Shown in pieces: positions 56,195 through 64,000 of a stretch of DNA of 64,000 bases (position 1 is its first letter; each line of letters starts with the position of its first letter). Origin of the DNA: Pandoraea eparura (GTDB taxonomy: Bacteria; Pseudomonadota; Gammaproteobacteria; Burkholderiales; Burkholderiaceae); assembly GCF_902459725.1 (NCBI RefSeq), contig NZ_CABPSH010000006.1, positions 1-64,000 of the forward strand, read 5' to 3'. The position numbers were made by a program, and so were the translations under genes. The notes beneath the pieces were generated by a model that had not been told where the DNA came from, made no database searches, and worked only from the letters and a program-made list of their open reading frames with translations.

Positions 56195-57334
56195 ATGACC
56201 GTTGCCAATCTTCAAGTCTCGGGCCTGTCCAAGCGCTATGGCGATTTCGTCGCGCTGGCACCGACCGACCTCGATGTCGCCCAGGGCGAATTCCTGACCT
56301 TGCTCGGCCCCAGCGGCTCGGGCAAGACCACGTTGCTCTCGCTCATCGCGGGTCTGTCGCAGCCCGATGCGGGCGCCATCCGCATCAACGGGACCGATGT
56401 CACGTACGGCGCGCCGTACGAGCGCGACATCGGTATGGTGTTTCAGAACTACGCGCTGTTCCCGCACATGACCGTCGCGGAGAACATCGCCTTCCCGTTG
56501 CAGATGCGTCGCACCGACGCACAGGCCGCTCGCAAGATGGTCATGAACGCGCTGGAGATGGTGCATCTGCCGCACGTGGCGGAGCGCTATCCGCGCGAAC
56601 TCTCGGGGGGGCAGCAGCAGCGCATCGCCCTCGCACGTTGCATGGTCTACCGGCCGTCGATCATTCTGATGGACGAGCCGCTGGGCGCGCTCGACAAGAA
56701 GCTGCGCGATCACATGCAGCTCGAGATCAAGCGTATTCACCGCGAACTCGGCACCACCATCGTGTACGTGACGCACGATCAGGAAGAAGCGATGACGATG
56801 TCCGATCGTATTTGCCTGATGAACGCCGGGGAAATCGCGCAATTGGGCACGCCGGACGACCTGTATTTCCGGCCGTCGAGCGTGTTTGTGGCCGATTTCC
56901 TTGGCGAGTCCAACCTGCTCGACGCCACCGTGCTCGAGCGCGCGGGCGATCAGGTGCGCGTGGCGATGCCGGGCGTGGAAGGCGCGCAGGGGGCCGGGGC
57001 GATGGTCTACGACCCGCAGGTCGAGCGCGGCCGTGCGGTCAAGCTGATGCTGCGCCCGCAGAACCTGCATATCCATGACGGTGGCAGTGTCGGCGACGGT
57101 GTGGCGACGATCTCGGCGACGCTCACCGACATCATGGTCACGGGCGGCATGACGAAGCTCTATCTGCAATCGCCGGTGATGGGGGGCCAGGCGGGTCAGG
57201 CCGGTAAGCCGGGGGATGTGGGCAAATCGCTCGTGGCGTCGTTTCCGACACATCGTCGCGGCAACCGCTTCGAGATCGGGCAGACGCTCGGTCTCGCATG
57301 GCGTGCCGACGACGCTGTGGCGATCGCGGGGTAA
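56195..57334 (+). CDS. ABC transporter ATP-binding protein, PotA-like
   Basis: A 379-residue ATPase. Walker A is GPSGSGKTT (near 39-47), with Q-loop VFQNYALFPHMTV, signature LSGGQQQRIALAR, Walker B ILMDEPLGALDKKLR and H-loop VTHDQEEAM. A C-terminal TOBE domain (LLDATVLERAGDQVRVAMPG..., GRAVKLMLRPQNLHI) carries an inserted Gly-rich stretch (GGQAGQAGKPGDVGK). This is the PotA/CysA subfamily. The start at 56195 sits 45 bases after the binding-protein gene, and the fused permease gene begins 3 bases after its stop. Confidence 0.92.
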   Translation: MTVANLQVSGLSKRYGDFVALAPTDLDVAQGEFLTLLGPSGSGKTTLLSLIAGLSQPDAGAIRINGTDVTYGAPYERDIGMVFQNYALFPHMTVAENIAFPLQMRRTDAQAARKMVMNALEMVHLPHVAERYPRELSGGQQQRIALARCMVYRPSIILMDEPLGALDKKLRDHMQLEIKRIHRELGTTIVYVTHDQEEAMTMSDRICLMNAGEIAQLGTPDDLYFRPSSVFVADFLGESNLLDATVLERAGDQVRVAMPGVEGAQGAGAMVYDPQVERGRAVKLMLRPQNLHIHDGGSVGDGVATISATLTDIMVTGGMTKLYLQSPVMGGQAGQAGKPGDVGKSLVASFPTHRRGNRFEIGQTLGLAWRADDAVAIAG

Positions 57335-57337
57335 GCG

Positions 57338-59140
57338 ATGAGTGCATCCGCCGTGGTTCGTCCTTCGTCGTCCCGTCCCGCTCAGCCGGCGCCGCGCCGG
57401 GCCCGTTGGCGTGCGCGCCTGCGCCCGCTGCTCATGGCCGCGCCCATCGTCATTCTGCTGGCGGTGATGCTGATCTATCCGGTCGGTCAACTGTTGTTGC
57501 TGAGCATTCGCGGCGAGAGCGGCTTCACGCTCGCCGAATATCAGCGACTGTTTGCCTCGTCGGTGTACGTCGAGGTGTTGCTCATCACGCTCAAGGTCTC
57601 GCTCTATACGACCTTCTTTGCCGTACTCACGGGCTATCCGATTGCCTACCGGCTCTCGACGCTGAGCGGCGCGCGCAAGCAGCGGCTGTTGTTCTGGCTC
57701 CTGCTCTCGTTCTGGACAAGTTTCCTCGTACGCACGTTTGCCTGGGTGGTGCTGCTCGGTCGCAATGGCGTGATCAATCGAACCTTGCTCGATCTGGGGC
57801 TGATCGACGCGCCCCTCTCGCTGCTCTACAGCTTTCCGGCCGTGTTGCTTGGCATGGTGCATGCGCTCATGCCGCTGGCGGTGCTCACGATGCTCTCCGT
57901 CATGGAAAACATCGACCGTCGTCTGCCGAGCGCGGCGTCGACGCTCGGCGCCCGTCCCGGCACGGTGTTCTGGCGCGTGTATTTCCCGTTGTCGCTGCCG
58001 GGCGTGGCGGCCGGCGCGCTGATGGTGTTCGTCACGTCGATCGGCTTCTTCATCACGCCGACGCTGCTCGGCGGTCGCCATGACACGATGATTACGCAGC
58101 TCATCATCGATCAGGTGATGCAGGCGTTGAACTGGGGCGTCGCGGGCGCGATCTCGGTGCTGCTGCTCGCCGTGGTGCTGGTGGTGTTCTTCGTCTACGA
58201 CCGCATGGTCGGGCTCTCGACGATGGCCGGCGGCGCGGGCGATGCCAAGACCGGCAAGCGGCGCGGCGGGTGGAACCGGGCACTTGGCGAGGCCGTGCTC
58301 ACGGCGCTGGGCAATGCCACCGATCTGCTGTTGCGCGCGATGCCCCGTCACAAGGGCGAGCAGGGCGACGGGCGCGTGCTGCGCGCGATCGTGATCCTGC
58401 TGGTGGTGTTTCTCGCGGCGCCGGCGTTGCTGATGATTCCGATGTCGTTCGACTCGGCCTCGGGCCTGGCCTGGCCACCGAAGGGCTTCTCGCTGCAGTG
58501 GTATCAGCAGATATGGGAGTCGCCGTTGTGGATGCAGGCGGTCACGCGCTCGATGCTCGTCGGCATCGGTGCGGGGCTGTTGTCGATGCTGATCGGCACG
58601 CCGGCGGCGTTCTTGCTGGTGCGTGGCGGCATGCGCGGCAAGTCGGCGATGCTCGCCTTCGTGCTCGCGCCCATCGTGGTGCCGCGCATGATCCTGGCGG
58701 TCGGCGTGTTCTATTTCTTCGCCAAGATCGGTTTGGTGGGCTCCAGCGTGGGGCTGACCCTCGCGCATACGGTCGTGGCCGTGCCGTACGTCGTCATCAC
58801 GATGATGGCGGTGCTGCGCAACTACGACACGCGACTCGACCTGGCGGCCTACAGCCTGGGGGCGCGTCCGTGGGCGACGCTACGCCGCGTGACGTTTCCG
58901 ATTCTCGGCGCGGGCCTGTTGTCGTCGTTTCTGTTCGCGTTTGCCACGTCGTTCGACGAACTCACGATTGCGCTGTTCACGTCCGGCGGTCTGTCGACCA
59001 CGCTGCCCAAGCAGTTCTGGGACGAGATCACGATGCAGATCTCGCCGGTGATCGCCGCAGTCTCCACGTGCCTGTTCCTTTTCATCGCCGCACTCATCTG
59101 GGTGGCCGAGCGCTTGCGCCGGCGCAGCCTCGCGACCTGA
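57338..59140 (+). CDS. Fused ABC transporter permease (PotB-PotC fusion)
   Basis: A 600-residue protein holding two BinDing-protein-dependent permease modules in one chain. The first module (about 25-290) has the EAA-type loop SAASTLGARPGTVFWRVYFPLSLPGVAAG. The second (about 345-590) has YSLGARPWATLRRVTFPILGAGLLS. A charged linker (AGGAGDAKTGKRRGGWNRALGEAVL...MPRHKGEQGDGR) joins them. Polyamine transporters normally use two separate subunits, so the fusion is notable. Fused permeases are better known in ferric-iron FbpB-type systems, but the partner binding protein here is PotD-like. Confidence 0.9.
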   Translation: MSASAVVRPSSSRPAQPAPRRARWRARLRPLLMAAPIVILLAVMLIYPVGQLLLLSIRGESGFTLAEYQRLFASSVYVEVLLITLKVSLYTTFFAVLTGYPIAYRLSTLSGARKQRLLFWLLLSFWTSFLVRTFAWVVLLGRNGVINRTLLDLGLIDAPLSLLYSFPAVLLGMVHALMPLAVLTMLSVMENIDRRLPSAASTLGARPGTVFWRVYFPLSLPGVAAGALMVFVTSIGFFITPTLLGGRHDTMITQLIIDQVMQALNWGVAGAISVLLLAVVLVVFFVYDRMVGLSTMAGGAGDAKTGKRRGGWNRALGEAVLTALGNATDLLLRAMPRHKGEQGDGRVLRAIVILLVVFLAAPALLMIPMSFDSASGLAWPPKGFSLQWYQQIWESPLWMQAVTRSMLVGIGAGLLSMLIGTPAAFLLVRGGMRGKSAMLAFVLAPIVVPRMILAVGVFYFFAKIGLVGSSVGLTLAHTVVAVPYVVITMMAVLRNYDTRLDLAAYSLGARPWATLRRVTFPILGAGLLSSFLFAFATSFDELTIALFTSGGLSTTLPKQFWDEITMQISPVIAAVSTCLFLFIAALIWVAERLRRRSLAT

Positions 59141-59187
59141 AGCGGTATCCGATTTCACCGAACTCACGATTCACGGACGTTTAACTC

Positions 59188-60099
59188 ATGCTTCGCTCTG
59201 CACAACTGAAGGGCATTCTGCCGGCGATTCCCACGCCGGTGAACGCCGACGACACGATTCACACCGACGCGGCGCGCGCGCTGATGCGCTACTTGCTGGG
59301 GCAGGGCATCGACGGCGTGGTGCCGCTGGGCGGCACCGGCGAGTACGGGGCGCTCTCGCGCGCCGAGCGCGTGCGCATGGCCGAACTCACGGCGCAGGAA
59401 GTGAAGGCCCATGGCCGCGACGTGCCGGTGATCGCCGGCGTGCTCGACCCGGGATATCACGACGCCATCGAAGCCGGTCGCGACTTCGCGGCAGCCGGTG
59501 CCGACGGCCTGCTCGTGCTCACGCCGTACTACACCAACCCGACGCAAGCCGGTATCCGCGACTACTTCCTGCGCTATGCCGACGAGTCGTCAGTGCCGAT
59601 CCTCATCTACGAGATTCCGTATCGCACGCGCATTGCGATTGCCCCGGAAGTGCTGCACGAACTGTCGCGCCACGAGAACATCATCGGCATGAAGGCCTGC
59701 AACACCGACATGTGGCATTTCCTGCGCACGGTCGCGGGCGTCGATGCGTCGTTCGCCGTGCTGAGCGGCGAAGACACGCTGTTCCCGCTGCATGTGGCGG
59801 CGGGGGCGCGAGGCGGCATCGTGGTGACGGCGTCGCTGTTGCCGAGCGCATGGCAGCGCATCTTCAAGCTCGCGTCCGAAGGCAAGACGGCCGACGCGCT
59901 CGAATTGCACCGCTCGCTGATTCCGCTGATGAATCTGGCGTTTGCCGAGACCAACCCGGGGCCGATGAAGTCGGTGATGGACCTGATCGGCGTGGAGGCG
60001 CCGGCGATGCTCGCCCCGCTGGTGCCGCCCGCGCCGGCGCTCTCGGCCCAGTTGCGCGTGGAACTGGCCCGGCAACTGGCGATCTTCGAGGGGCGCTGA
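59188..60099 (+). CDS. DapA/NanA-family aldolase or dehydratase
   Basis: A 303-residue class I lyase of the dihydrodipicolinate synthase/N-acetylneuraminate lyase family. The Schiff-base lysine is Lys169 (IIGMKACN), and Tyr141 (LIYEIPYRT) matches the family's Y-x-x-P position. GGTGEYGALSRAERVRM corresponds to the GTTGE loop that binds the pyruvyl carboxylate. True DapA function is doubtful because the gene lies in a catabolic cluster with oxidoreductases and transporters. It more likely cleaves or dehydrates a 2-keto acid. It is 47 bases after the permease gene and convergent with the IclR gene. Confidence 0.86.
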   Translation: MLRSAQLKGILPAIPTPVNADDTIHTDAARALMRYLLGQGIDGVVPLGGTGEYGALSRAERVRMAELTAQEVKAHGRDVPVIAGVLDPGYHDAIEAGRDFAAAGADGLLVLTPYYTNPTQAGIRDYFLRYADESSVPILIYEIPYRTRIAIAPEVLHELSRHENIIGMKACNTDMWHFLRTVAGVDASFAVLSGEDTLFPLHVAAGARGGIVVTASLLPSAWQRIFKLASEGKTADALELHRSLIPLMNLAFAETNPGPMKSVMDLIGVEAPAMLAPLVPPAPALSAQLRVELARQLAIFEGR

Positions 60100-60137
60100 G
60101 GCCAGTCGCGGTCTGGACCTGCCGCCGCTGGCGCGAT

Positions 60138-61001
60138 TTAGCGGCGGAAGGTCGAGATTCGCGACTTCGAGATCGAGGTGGCGGCGACTTGCACGTGCGG
60201 CGCGAGTTCGGCTTCGACACGCTCACGCGTCCAGCGCGAGGTCGGCACCGAGATATTGATGGCGGCGACGGCGTAGCCGTCGTGATCGGTGATGGGGGCG
60301 GCGACCGAAATGTCCCCCATCACGGTTTCGCTCTCGACGATGGCATAGCCGCGTCGCGCGGCCGTCTGAATACGTTCGAGGAGCTTCTTCTCGTCCGTCG
60401 TGGTGTACGGCGTCATGGGTTCGAGCGACGTATTCGCGAGGATTTCCCGCACGCGCGACTCGGGCAGACGCGAGAGCATCGCGATGCCGGAGGCGGTGTA
60501 CATGGCCGGCAGACGTGCGCCGACAACGATGCCGATATTCACGAGATGCTGACCGGGAAAGCGCGCGATGTAGACGATCTCGTGGCCGTCCAGCTCTTGC
60601 AGGTTGGTCGTCTCGCCGACGCGGCGGAAAATGTCGAGCAGGTACGGTGCGGCTTTCTCGACGAGATCGTTCGCGCGGATGTAGTTGTATGAGAACTGAA
60701 GCACCTTGGTGGTCAGGCCGTAGGTGCGGGTCTCGGGCACGCGAAACAGGTAGCCGAGCACTTCGAGGGTGTGCACGAGCCGCTGTGTCGCGCTGCGATC
60801 GAGGCCTGCGGCCTTGGCGATGTCGCCAAGCGTCATATAGCGCGCGGGGCCGTCGAAGGCGTGCAGGACTTGAAACGTCTTTTCGGTGGATCCGACGAAC
60901 AGCGACGAGCGTGACGCAGACGGCGCGCTGGAGGATTTGGCTGGCGTGGTGGCCGGCGCGTCTTCAGTACGGCCGGATGACCGGGCGGGCAAGCGCGGCA
61001 T
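60138..61001 (-). CDS. IclR family transcriptional regulator
   Basis: A 287-residue regulator. After a Ser/Pro/Ala-rich tail, the winged-helix HTH (TEKTFQVLHAFDGPARYMTLGDIAKAAGLDRSATQRLVHTLEVLGYL) covers about residues 38-84. The effector domain follows: GETTNLQELDGHEIVYIARFPGQHLVNIGIVVGARLPAMYTASGIAML and the conserved YAIVESETVMGDISVAAPITDHDGYAVAAINIS. IclR members usually control adjacent catabolic genes. It is divergent from the hydroxyacid oxidase gene and near the ABC/aldolase run. The ATG at 61001 is preferred over a TTG 16 codons upstream. Confidence 0.9.
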   Translation of the reverse strand: MPRLPARSSGRTEDAPATTPAKSSSAPSASRSSLFVGSTEKTFQVLHAFDGPARYMTLGDIAKAAGLDRSATQRLVHTLEVLGYLFRVPETRTYGLTTKVLQFSYNYIRANDLVEKAAPYLLDIFRRVGETTNLQELDGHEIVYIARFPGQHLVNIGIVVGARLPAMYTASGIAMLSRLPESRVREILANTSLEPMTPYTTTDEKKLLERIQTAARRGYAIVESETVMGDISVAAPITDHDGYAVAAINISVPTSRWTRERVEAELAPHVQVAATSISKSRISTFRR

Positions 61002-61022
61002 GGAAGGTACCAGTATGTTCGG

Positions 61023-61051
61023 ATTGTAACGATTGTGATTGTAATGCAATT
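61023..61051. promoter_or_regulatory. Candidate IclR operator region
   Basis: Three ATTGT words (61023, 61032 and 61038) run into AATGCAATT (61043-61051). ATTG-TAATG-CAAT (61038-61050) is an inverted repeat. It lies between the divergent IclR and hydroxyacid oxidase genes and shares the AATGCAATT word with 53281-53289. Confidence 0.5.
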
Positions 61052-61152
61052 GTTTGTGTGCAAGTTAGGAATTGCCGGCACGTCCTGTTGCGGGGCACGG
61101 ATTGAGACCGCGTGGCGGGCGCCACGGGGCGTATCTGAGGATAGGGGGAGCA

Positions 61153-62337
61153 ATGCACGCGTTTTCGTGCGTGGAGGATTACCGACGGGCCGCTCGGCGG
61201 CGTCTGACGAAGCTGGCATTCGATTACCTGGAGGGGGGGGCGGAAGATGGCGACGCGCTGCGCCGCAACCGCGATGCGTTCGCGCAGTGGGGCTTCGCGC
61301 CGCGCGTGATGACCGATACGTCGCAATGTTCGAGCGCGACGACGTTCTGGGGCCGTGACGCTGCCGCTCCGATGGCCGTGGGGCCGACCGGACTCAATGG
61401 GTTGTTCTGGCCGAAGGCGGATGAGCGGCTCGCCCGTGCGGCCGCCGATGCCGGGCTGCCGTTCGTGCTTTCGACGGCGTCGACGTCGTTGCTCGAAGAC
61501 GTTCGCGCGGCGGTACCCGACGGTGAGATGTGGCTCCAGCTTTACGTGCAGCAGGACCGGCGCATCGCCGAGAGCATGATGCGCCGTGCGCGGGAGGCGG
61601 GCTTCCGCACGCTGTTGCTGACCGTCGACACGCCGGTGCACGGCAAGCGCGATCACGACACGCGCAATGGCTTCAAGCTGCCGCTGCGCATGACGCCGCG
61701 ACTCATTGCCGACTGCATGCGGCACCCGCACTGGAGCTGGCAGATGCTGGCCTATGGCGCGCCGCAACTGTGCAACATCGCGAAGAGTGTGGGCGAGCGT
61801 GCCGATCTTGCGCGTCATGCGGCGGTGCTGAGCCGTCAGATGGATCTGTCGCTCGGTTGGGACGACCTGACCTGGGTGCGACGGCACTGGCCGGGCGAGG
61901 TGCTCGTCAAGGGCATTCAGACCGTGGAGGATGCCCGGCTGGCGCAAGCGCACGGCGCGGATGGCATCGTCGTGTCCAATCACGGCGGGCGGCAATTGGG
62001 CAGCACGCTTGCGCCGCTCGAGGCGCTGCCGCCGATCGTCGAGGCGGTGAGCGCTCGCGGACCTGCGATGGCCGTGTTTCTCGATGGTGGCGTGCGGCGC
62101 GGCGCCGACGTGGCCAAGGCTGTTGCGTTGGGGGCCAAGGGCGTGTTGCTCTGCCGTGCGCCGCTGTATGGCGTGGCGGCACGTGGCGGCGAGGGCGTGG
62201 CCGGGGTGCTCGCGCTGTTGCTGGGCGAGTTGCACACGACGATGCAGTTGCTGGGGTGCGCGAACGTGGGCGAACTGACGTCGCAGCGGCTGGCCCGGCT
62301 GCCGGCAATCCAGGCGAATCAGGCAAACCCGCTATAA
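61153..62337 (+). CDS. FMN-dependent alpha-hydroxy-acid oxidizing protein
   Basis: A 394-residue TIM-barrel flavoenzyme of the L-lactate dehydrogenase/glycolate oxidase/mandelate dehydrogenase family. It has FDYLEGGAEDGDALRRN (near 22-38), PTGLNGLFWPKADERLARAA, STASTSLLEDV, WLQLYVQQDR, TVDTPVHGKRDHDTRNGF, and the signature SNHGGRQL with catalytic His277, then DGGVRRGADVAKAVALGAKGVLLCRAPLYG. It oxidises an L-2-hydroxy acid to the 2-keto acid. The ATG at 61153 follows a GGGGGAG tract. It is divergent from the IclR gene, its likely regulator. Confidence 0.9.
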   Translation: MHAFSCVEDYRRAARRRLTKLAFDYLEGGAEDGDALRRNRDAFAQWGFAPRVMTDTSQCSSATTFWGRDAAAPMAVGPTGLNGLFWPKADERLARAAADAGLPFVLSTASTSLLEDVRAAVPDGEMWLQLYVQQDRRIAESMMRRAREAGFRTLLLTVDTPVHGKRDHDTRNGFKLPLRMTPRLIADCMRHPHWSWQMLAYGAPQLCNIAKSVGERADLARHAAVLSRQMDLSLGWDDLTWVRRHWPGEVLVKGIQTVEDARLAQAHGADGIVVSNHGGRQLGSTLAPLEALPPIVEAVSARGPAMAVFLDGGVRRGADVAKAVALGAKGVLLCRAPLYGVAARGGEGVAGVLALLLGELHTTMQLLGCANVGELTSQRLARLPAIQANQANPL

Positions 62338-62439
62338 TGTTCGGCGCCCGATTGCCGTCGGGCGGCGTGGCATCCGGCAGGTTGGCGGGCGCGCATGCCG
62401 AGCGACGGCGTGCCCCTTTTCATACACAGGAATGCCATC

Positions 62440-62967
62440 ATGAGCTTCAACCACGTGCCTGCCGGCAAGGACATCCCCAACGATTTCAACGTCATCATCG
62501 AGATCCCGGCGCAAAGCGACCCGGTGAAGTACGAGGCGGACAAGGAGCTGGGCCTGCTGGTCGTTGACCGCTTCATCGGCACGGGCATGCGCTACCCGGC
62601 CAACTACGGTTTCATTCCGCAAACGCTGTCCGGTGACGGCGACCCCGTCGATGCGCTGGTCGTTACCCCGTTCCCGCTGCTGGCGGGCTCGATCGTGCGC
62701 TGCCGCGCGCTAGGTCTGCTCAACATGACCGACGAGTCGGGTGTGGACGCCAAGCTGGTGGTCGTGCCGGTCGACAAGATCTGCCCGATGACGGCGCACA
62801 TGAAGTCGATCGACGACGTGCCGGGTTACCTGAAGGACCAGATCAAGCACTTCTTCGAGAACTACAAGGCGCTCGAGAAGGGCAAGTGGGTCAAGATCGA
62901 AGGCTGGGAAGGCGTTGAAGCCGCCCACAAGGAAATCGTCGACGGCGTGGCCAACGCCAAGAAGTAA
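62440..62967 (+). CDS. ppa: Inorganic pyrophosphatase
   Basis: A 175-residue family I soluble pyrophosphatase that drives biosynthesis by hydrolysing PPi. Motifs are [45 protein letters not shown] (the metal-binding Asp cluster near 67-72) and [14 protein letters not shown]. The length is standard. AGGA precedes the ATG at 62440. It is the last core gene before the compositional shift at the right end. Confidence 0.97.
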   Translation: MSFNHVPAGKDIPNDFNVIIEIPAQSDPVKYEADKELGLLVVDRFIGTGMRYPANYGFIPQTLSGDGDPVDALVVTPFPLLAGSIVRCRALGLLNMTDESGVDAKLVVVPVDKICPMTAHMKSIDDVPGYLKDQIKHFFENYKALEKGKWVKIEGWEGVEAAHKEIVDGVANAKK

Positions 62968-63006
62968 GCGACTTTCGCCTGCGGCGTCGCCCGTCGACGC
63001 CAGAGA

Positions 63007-63035
63007 AGCCCGGCCGTGTGCCGGGCTTTTTATTT
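63007..63035 (+). terminator. Terminator of ppa
   Basis: AGCCCGGC (63007-63014) pairs with GCCGGGCT (63020-63027), followed by a T-rich tail to 63035. A strong intrinsic terminator. Confidence 0.93.
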
Positions 63036-63317
63036 GATGCTTTGATCGGCACCGAATTTGGCTGATCTACGCTGAGACCCGCCGCAGCGAGTTTTCCTGG
63101 GGATCAAGAGGCTTCACCCTACCTGGGTGCTTTCCACAACCCGATCCCGTTTCTATCCGCCTGGCTCCCAGCCGACACCTGGAAACCGGCTCATTCTTCC
63201 TACGAGTCGGCGCGGTAAAAATCAAACTCACCGCGTCTGCGATAGACACGATGCAGCCCGTCGAACTACGCGATGCATACGACAATTGGGTGACGCCAAT
63301 TTTCATCAAAATAGCCT
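63036..63317. other. Non-coding junction with lower GC
   Basis: No convincing gene is seen between the ppa terminator and the AbiEi-like promoter. GC falls compared with the left side. AATTGG (63284-63289) and CCAATT (63296-63301) form a short inverted repeat. An 80-codon minus-strand frame (63067-63309) ends in a pattern typical of non-coding translation and was not accepted. Confidence 0.4.
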
Positions 63318-63337
63318 ATTTCAGCAATTGCTGAAAT
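63318..63337. repeat. 20-bp perfect palindrome upstream of AbiEi-like gene
   Basis: ATTTCAGCAATTGCTGAAAT is a perfect 20-bp palindrome 76 bases before the start codon, suited to binding a dimeric regulator. Confidence 0.9.
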
Positions 63338-63343
63338 TGATGA

Positions 63344-63385
63344 TTTTAGTGAAAATGTTGACAATTTCACTAAAAATGCTATTTT
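63344..63385 (+). promoter_or_regulatory. Promoter with operator-like inverted repeat around the -35
   Basis: TTGACA (63358-63363), a 16-base spacer and TATTTT (63380-63385) form a good sigma70 promoter. The inverted repeat TTTTAGTGAAA (63344-63354) / TTTCACTAAAA (63365-63375) exactly brackets the -35 box, so a bound dimer would block polymerase. The gene start is 28 bases downstream of the -10. Confidence 0.75.
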
Positions 63386-63412
63386 CAACAAACTCTGAAA
63401 ACAGGCCATGCG

Positions 63413-64000
63413 ATGAAAGACGTAGAGAGCCAAGCAGCGCAGGCGCTTCGTTTGCTGTTGGGGCAAGTGCCTGCGATCAAGCTTTTGGATGTTGAGCACA
63501 AAATGTCCGGCCCTGACCCGGGCGTGGACATCGTGGCACATATTGACCTGTCAGGCAGGCGCCACGCACTGGTCTGCGAAGTGAACGCCTCTGGTCAGCC
63601 GCGCCACGTCCGAATCGCATTGCTTCAACTGCGCAACTACATGGCGCATCATGCGCAAGACGCCACGCCTGTCCTCATTGCCCCTTATCTGTCCCCGGAT
63701 GCTCAATCGCTGTGTCGTGAGCAGGATGTGGGCTTTCTCGACCTCGAAGGCAATGCACGCCTGATCTTTGACGGCGTCTTCATCGAACGCCAGGTTGCGA
63801 GCAAACCCGTCGCCGATCGGCGTGAACTCAGGTCGTTGTTCAAGCCGAAATCCGCGCAGGTGCTGCGTGTGATGCTTCGCAATCCCCGTCAGGCGTGGCG
63901 CGTCACGGATCTTGCGCTGGCCGCAGCCGTCAGCCTTGGCCATGTCAGCAACGTTCGTGTTGCCTTGCTTGATCGGGAGTGGGCGCAAGTGTCTGAAGCC
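63413..64000 (+). CDS. AbiEi-like winged-helix antitoxin/regulator, 5' part
   Basis: The frame is open for 196 codons to the window edge. Residues about 20-110 (DPGVDIVAHIDLSGRRHALVCEVNASGQPRHVRIALLQLRNYM...PVLIAPYLSPDAQSLC) resemble a nuclease-like alpha/beta domain: an Asp then E-x-N where active PD-(D/E)XK enzymes have E-x-K. DVGFLDLEGNARLIFDGVFIERQ follows. The segment from about 150 (FKPKSAQVLRVMLRNPRQAWRVTDLALAAAVSLGHVSNVRVALLDREWA) is a winged-helix domain. This layout matches, from memory, proteins annotated as type IV toxin-antitoxin AbiEi-family antitoxins, which often precede an AbiEii nucleotidyltransferase toxin. Lower GC than the left flank suggests acquisition. The C-terminus is not seen. 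Confidence 0.65.
   Translation, partial: MKDVESQAAQALRLLLGQVPAIKLLDVEHKMSGPDPGVDIVAHIDLSGRRHALVCEVNASGQPRHVRIALLQLRNYMAHHAQDATPVLIAPYLSPDAQSLCREQDVGFLDLEGNARLIFDGVFIERQVASKPVADRRELRSLFKPKSAQVLRVMLRNPRQAWRVTDLALAAAVSLGHVSNVRVALLDREWAQVSEA

Noticed and set aside
56153-58768. Open frame of 871 codons opposite the ABC transporter genes
   Set aside because: It is a low-complexity His/Arg/Gln-rich antisense frame over well-supported ATPase and permease genes.
63067-63309. 80-codon minus-strand frame near the right end
   Set aside because: It has no recognisable motif, and its composition fits translated non-coding DNA.

Overview
The window is GC-rich, densely coded chromosomal DNA from a betaproteobacterium. 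The hemC-hemD-hemX-hemY run divergent from ppc, zapA followed by a 6S-like RNA, scpA beside panC/panD and tamA/tamB, and metG next to an mrp/apbC-dcd block all point to Burkholderiaceae. A Pandoraea/Burkholderia-like genome is my best guess from memory of gene order; it was not tested by a search. No rRNA, tRNA, CRISPR array or intact insertion sequence was recognised.

Layout. 1-2.1 kb: end of etfA and a large acyl-CoA dehydrogenase. 2.2-3.1 kb (minus): a ZapB-like coiled coil, zapA and a 6S-like RNA. 3.2-16.5 kb: a cobalamin uptake and late-assembly locus. A B12 riboswitch precedes btuB-btuC-btuD-cobO-cobT-cobS-cobC on the plus strand, followed by btuF, two small lipoproteins, cobD and cobU (minus) and cobQ (plus). 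These genes import corrinoid, adenosylate it, amidate it, attach aminopropanol, activate it with GDP and add the lower ligand. 16.6-20.2 kb: an orphan ParA, then panD, panC, scpA and a DUF3460 protein (minus). 20.5-28.1 kb: tamA-tamB, a BamE-like lipoprotein, a DUF6356 protein and an Lrp/AsnC regulator. 28.2-38.9 kb: metG, an OmpA-family lipoprotein, mrp/apbC, dcd, a basic amino acid decarboxylase, gltS and argH. 39.2-47.7 kb: a secreted chorismate mutase, ppc and the heme genes.

47.8-62.3 kb looks like an accessory catabolic region. It has a DHA2-type exporter, an ACS-type MFS importer, an SDR and an aldehyde dehydrogenase on the minus strand. Divergent from these is a plus-strand run of an FAD-linked hydroxyacid dehydrogenase, a polyamine-type ABC importer with its two permease subunits fused, and a DapA-like aldolase. 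An IclR regulator and an FMN-dependent hydroxyacid oxidase close the block. The substrate is unknown.

ppa follows at 62.4 kb. After its terminator the base composition drops, and the window ends inside an AbiEi-like regulator/antitoxin gene (63413 to the edge). Its promoter carries a 20-bp palindrome and an inverted repeat that brackets the -35 box. This is the best candidate for a defence or toxin-antitoxin locus, with most of it lying beyond the window.

The most unusual non-coding structures are a 19-unit, 8-bp tandem array at 10895-11046, a 9-bp repeat inside the 5' end of btuB, and a 40-bp tandem duplication covering the 3' end of the chorismate mutase gene.
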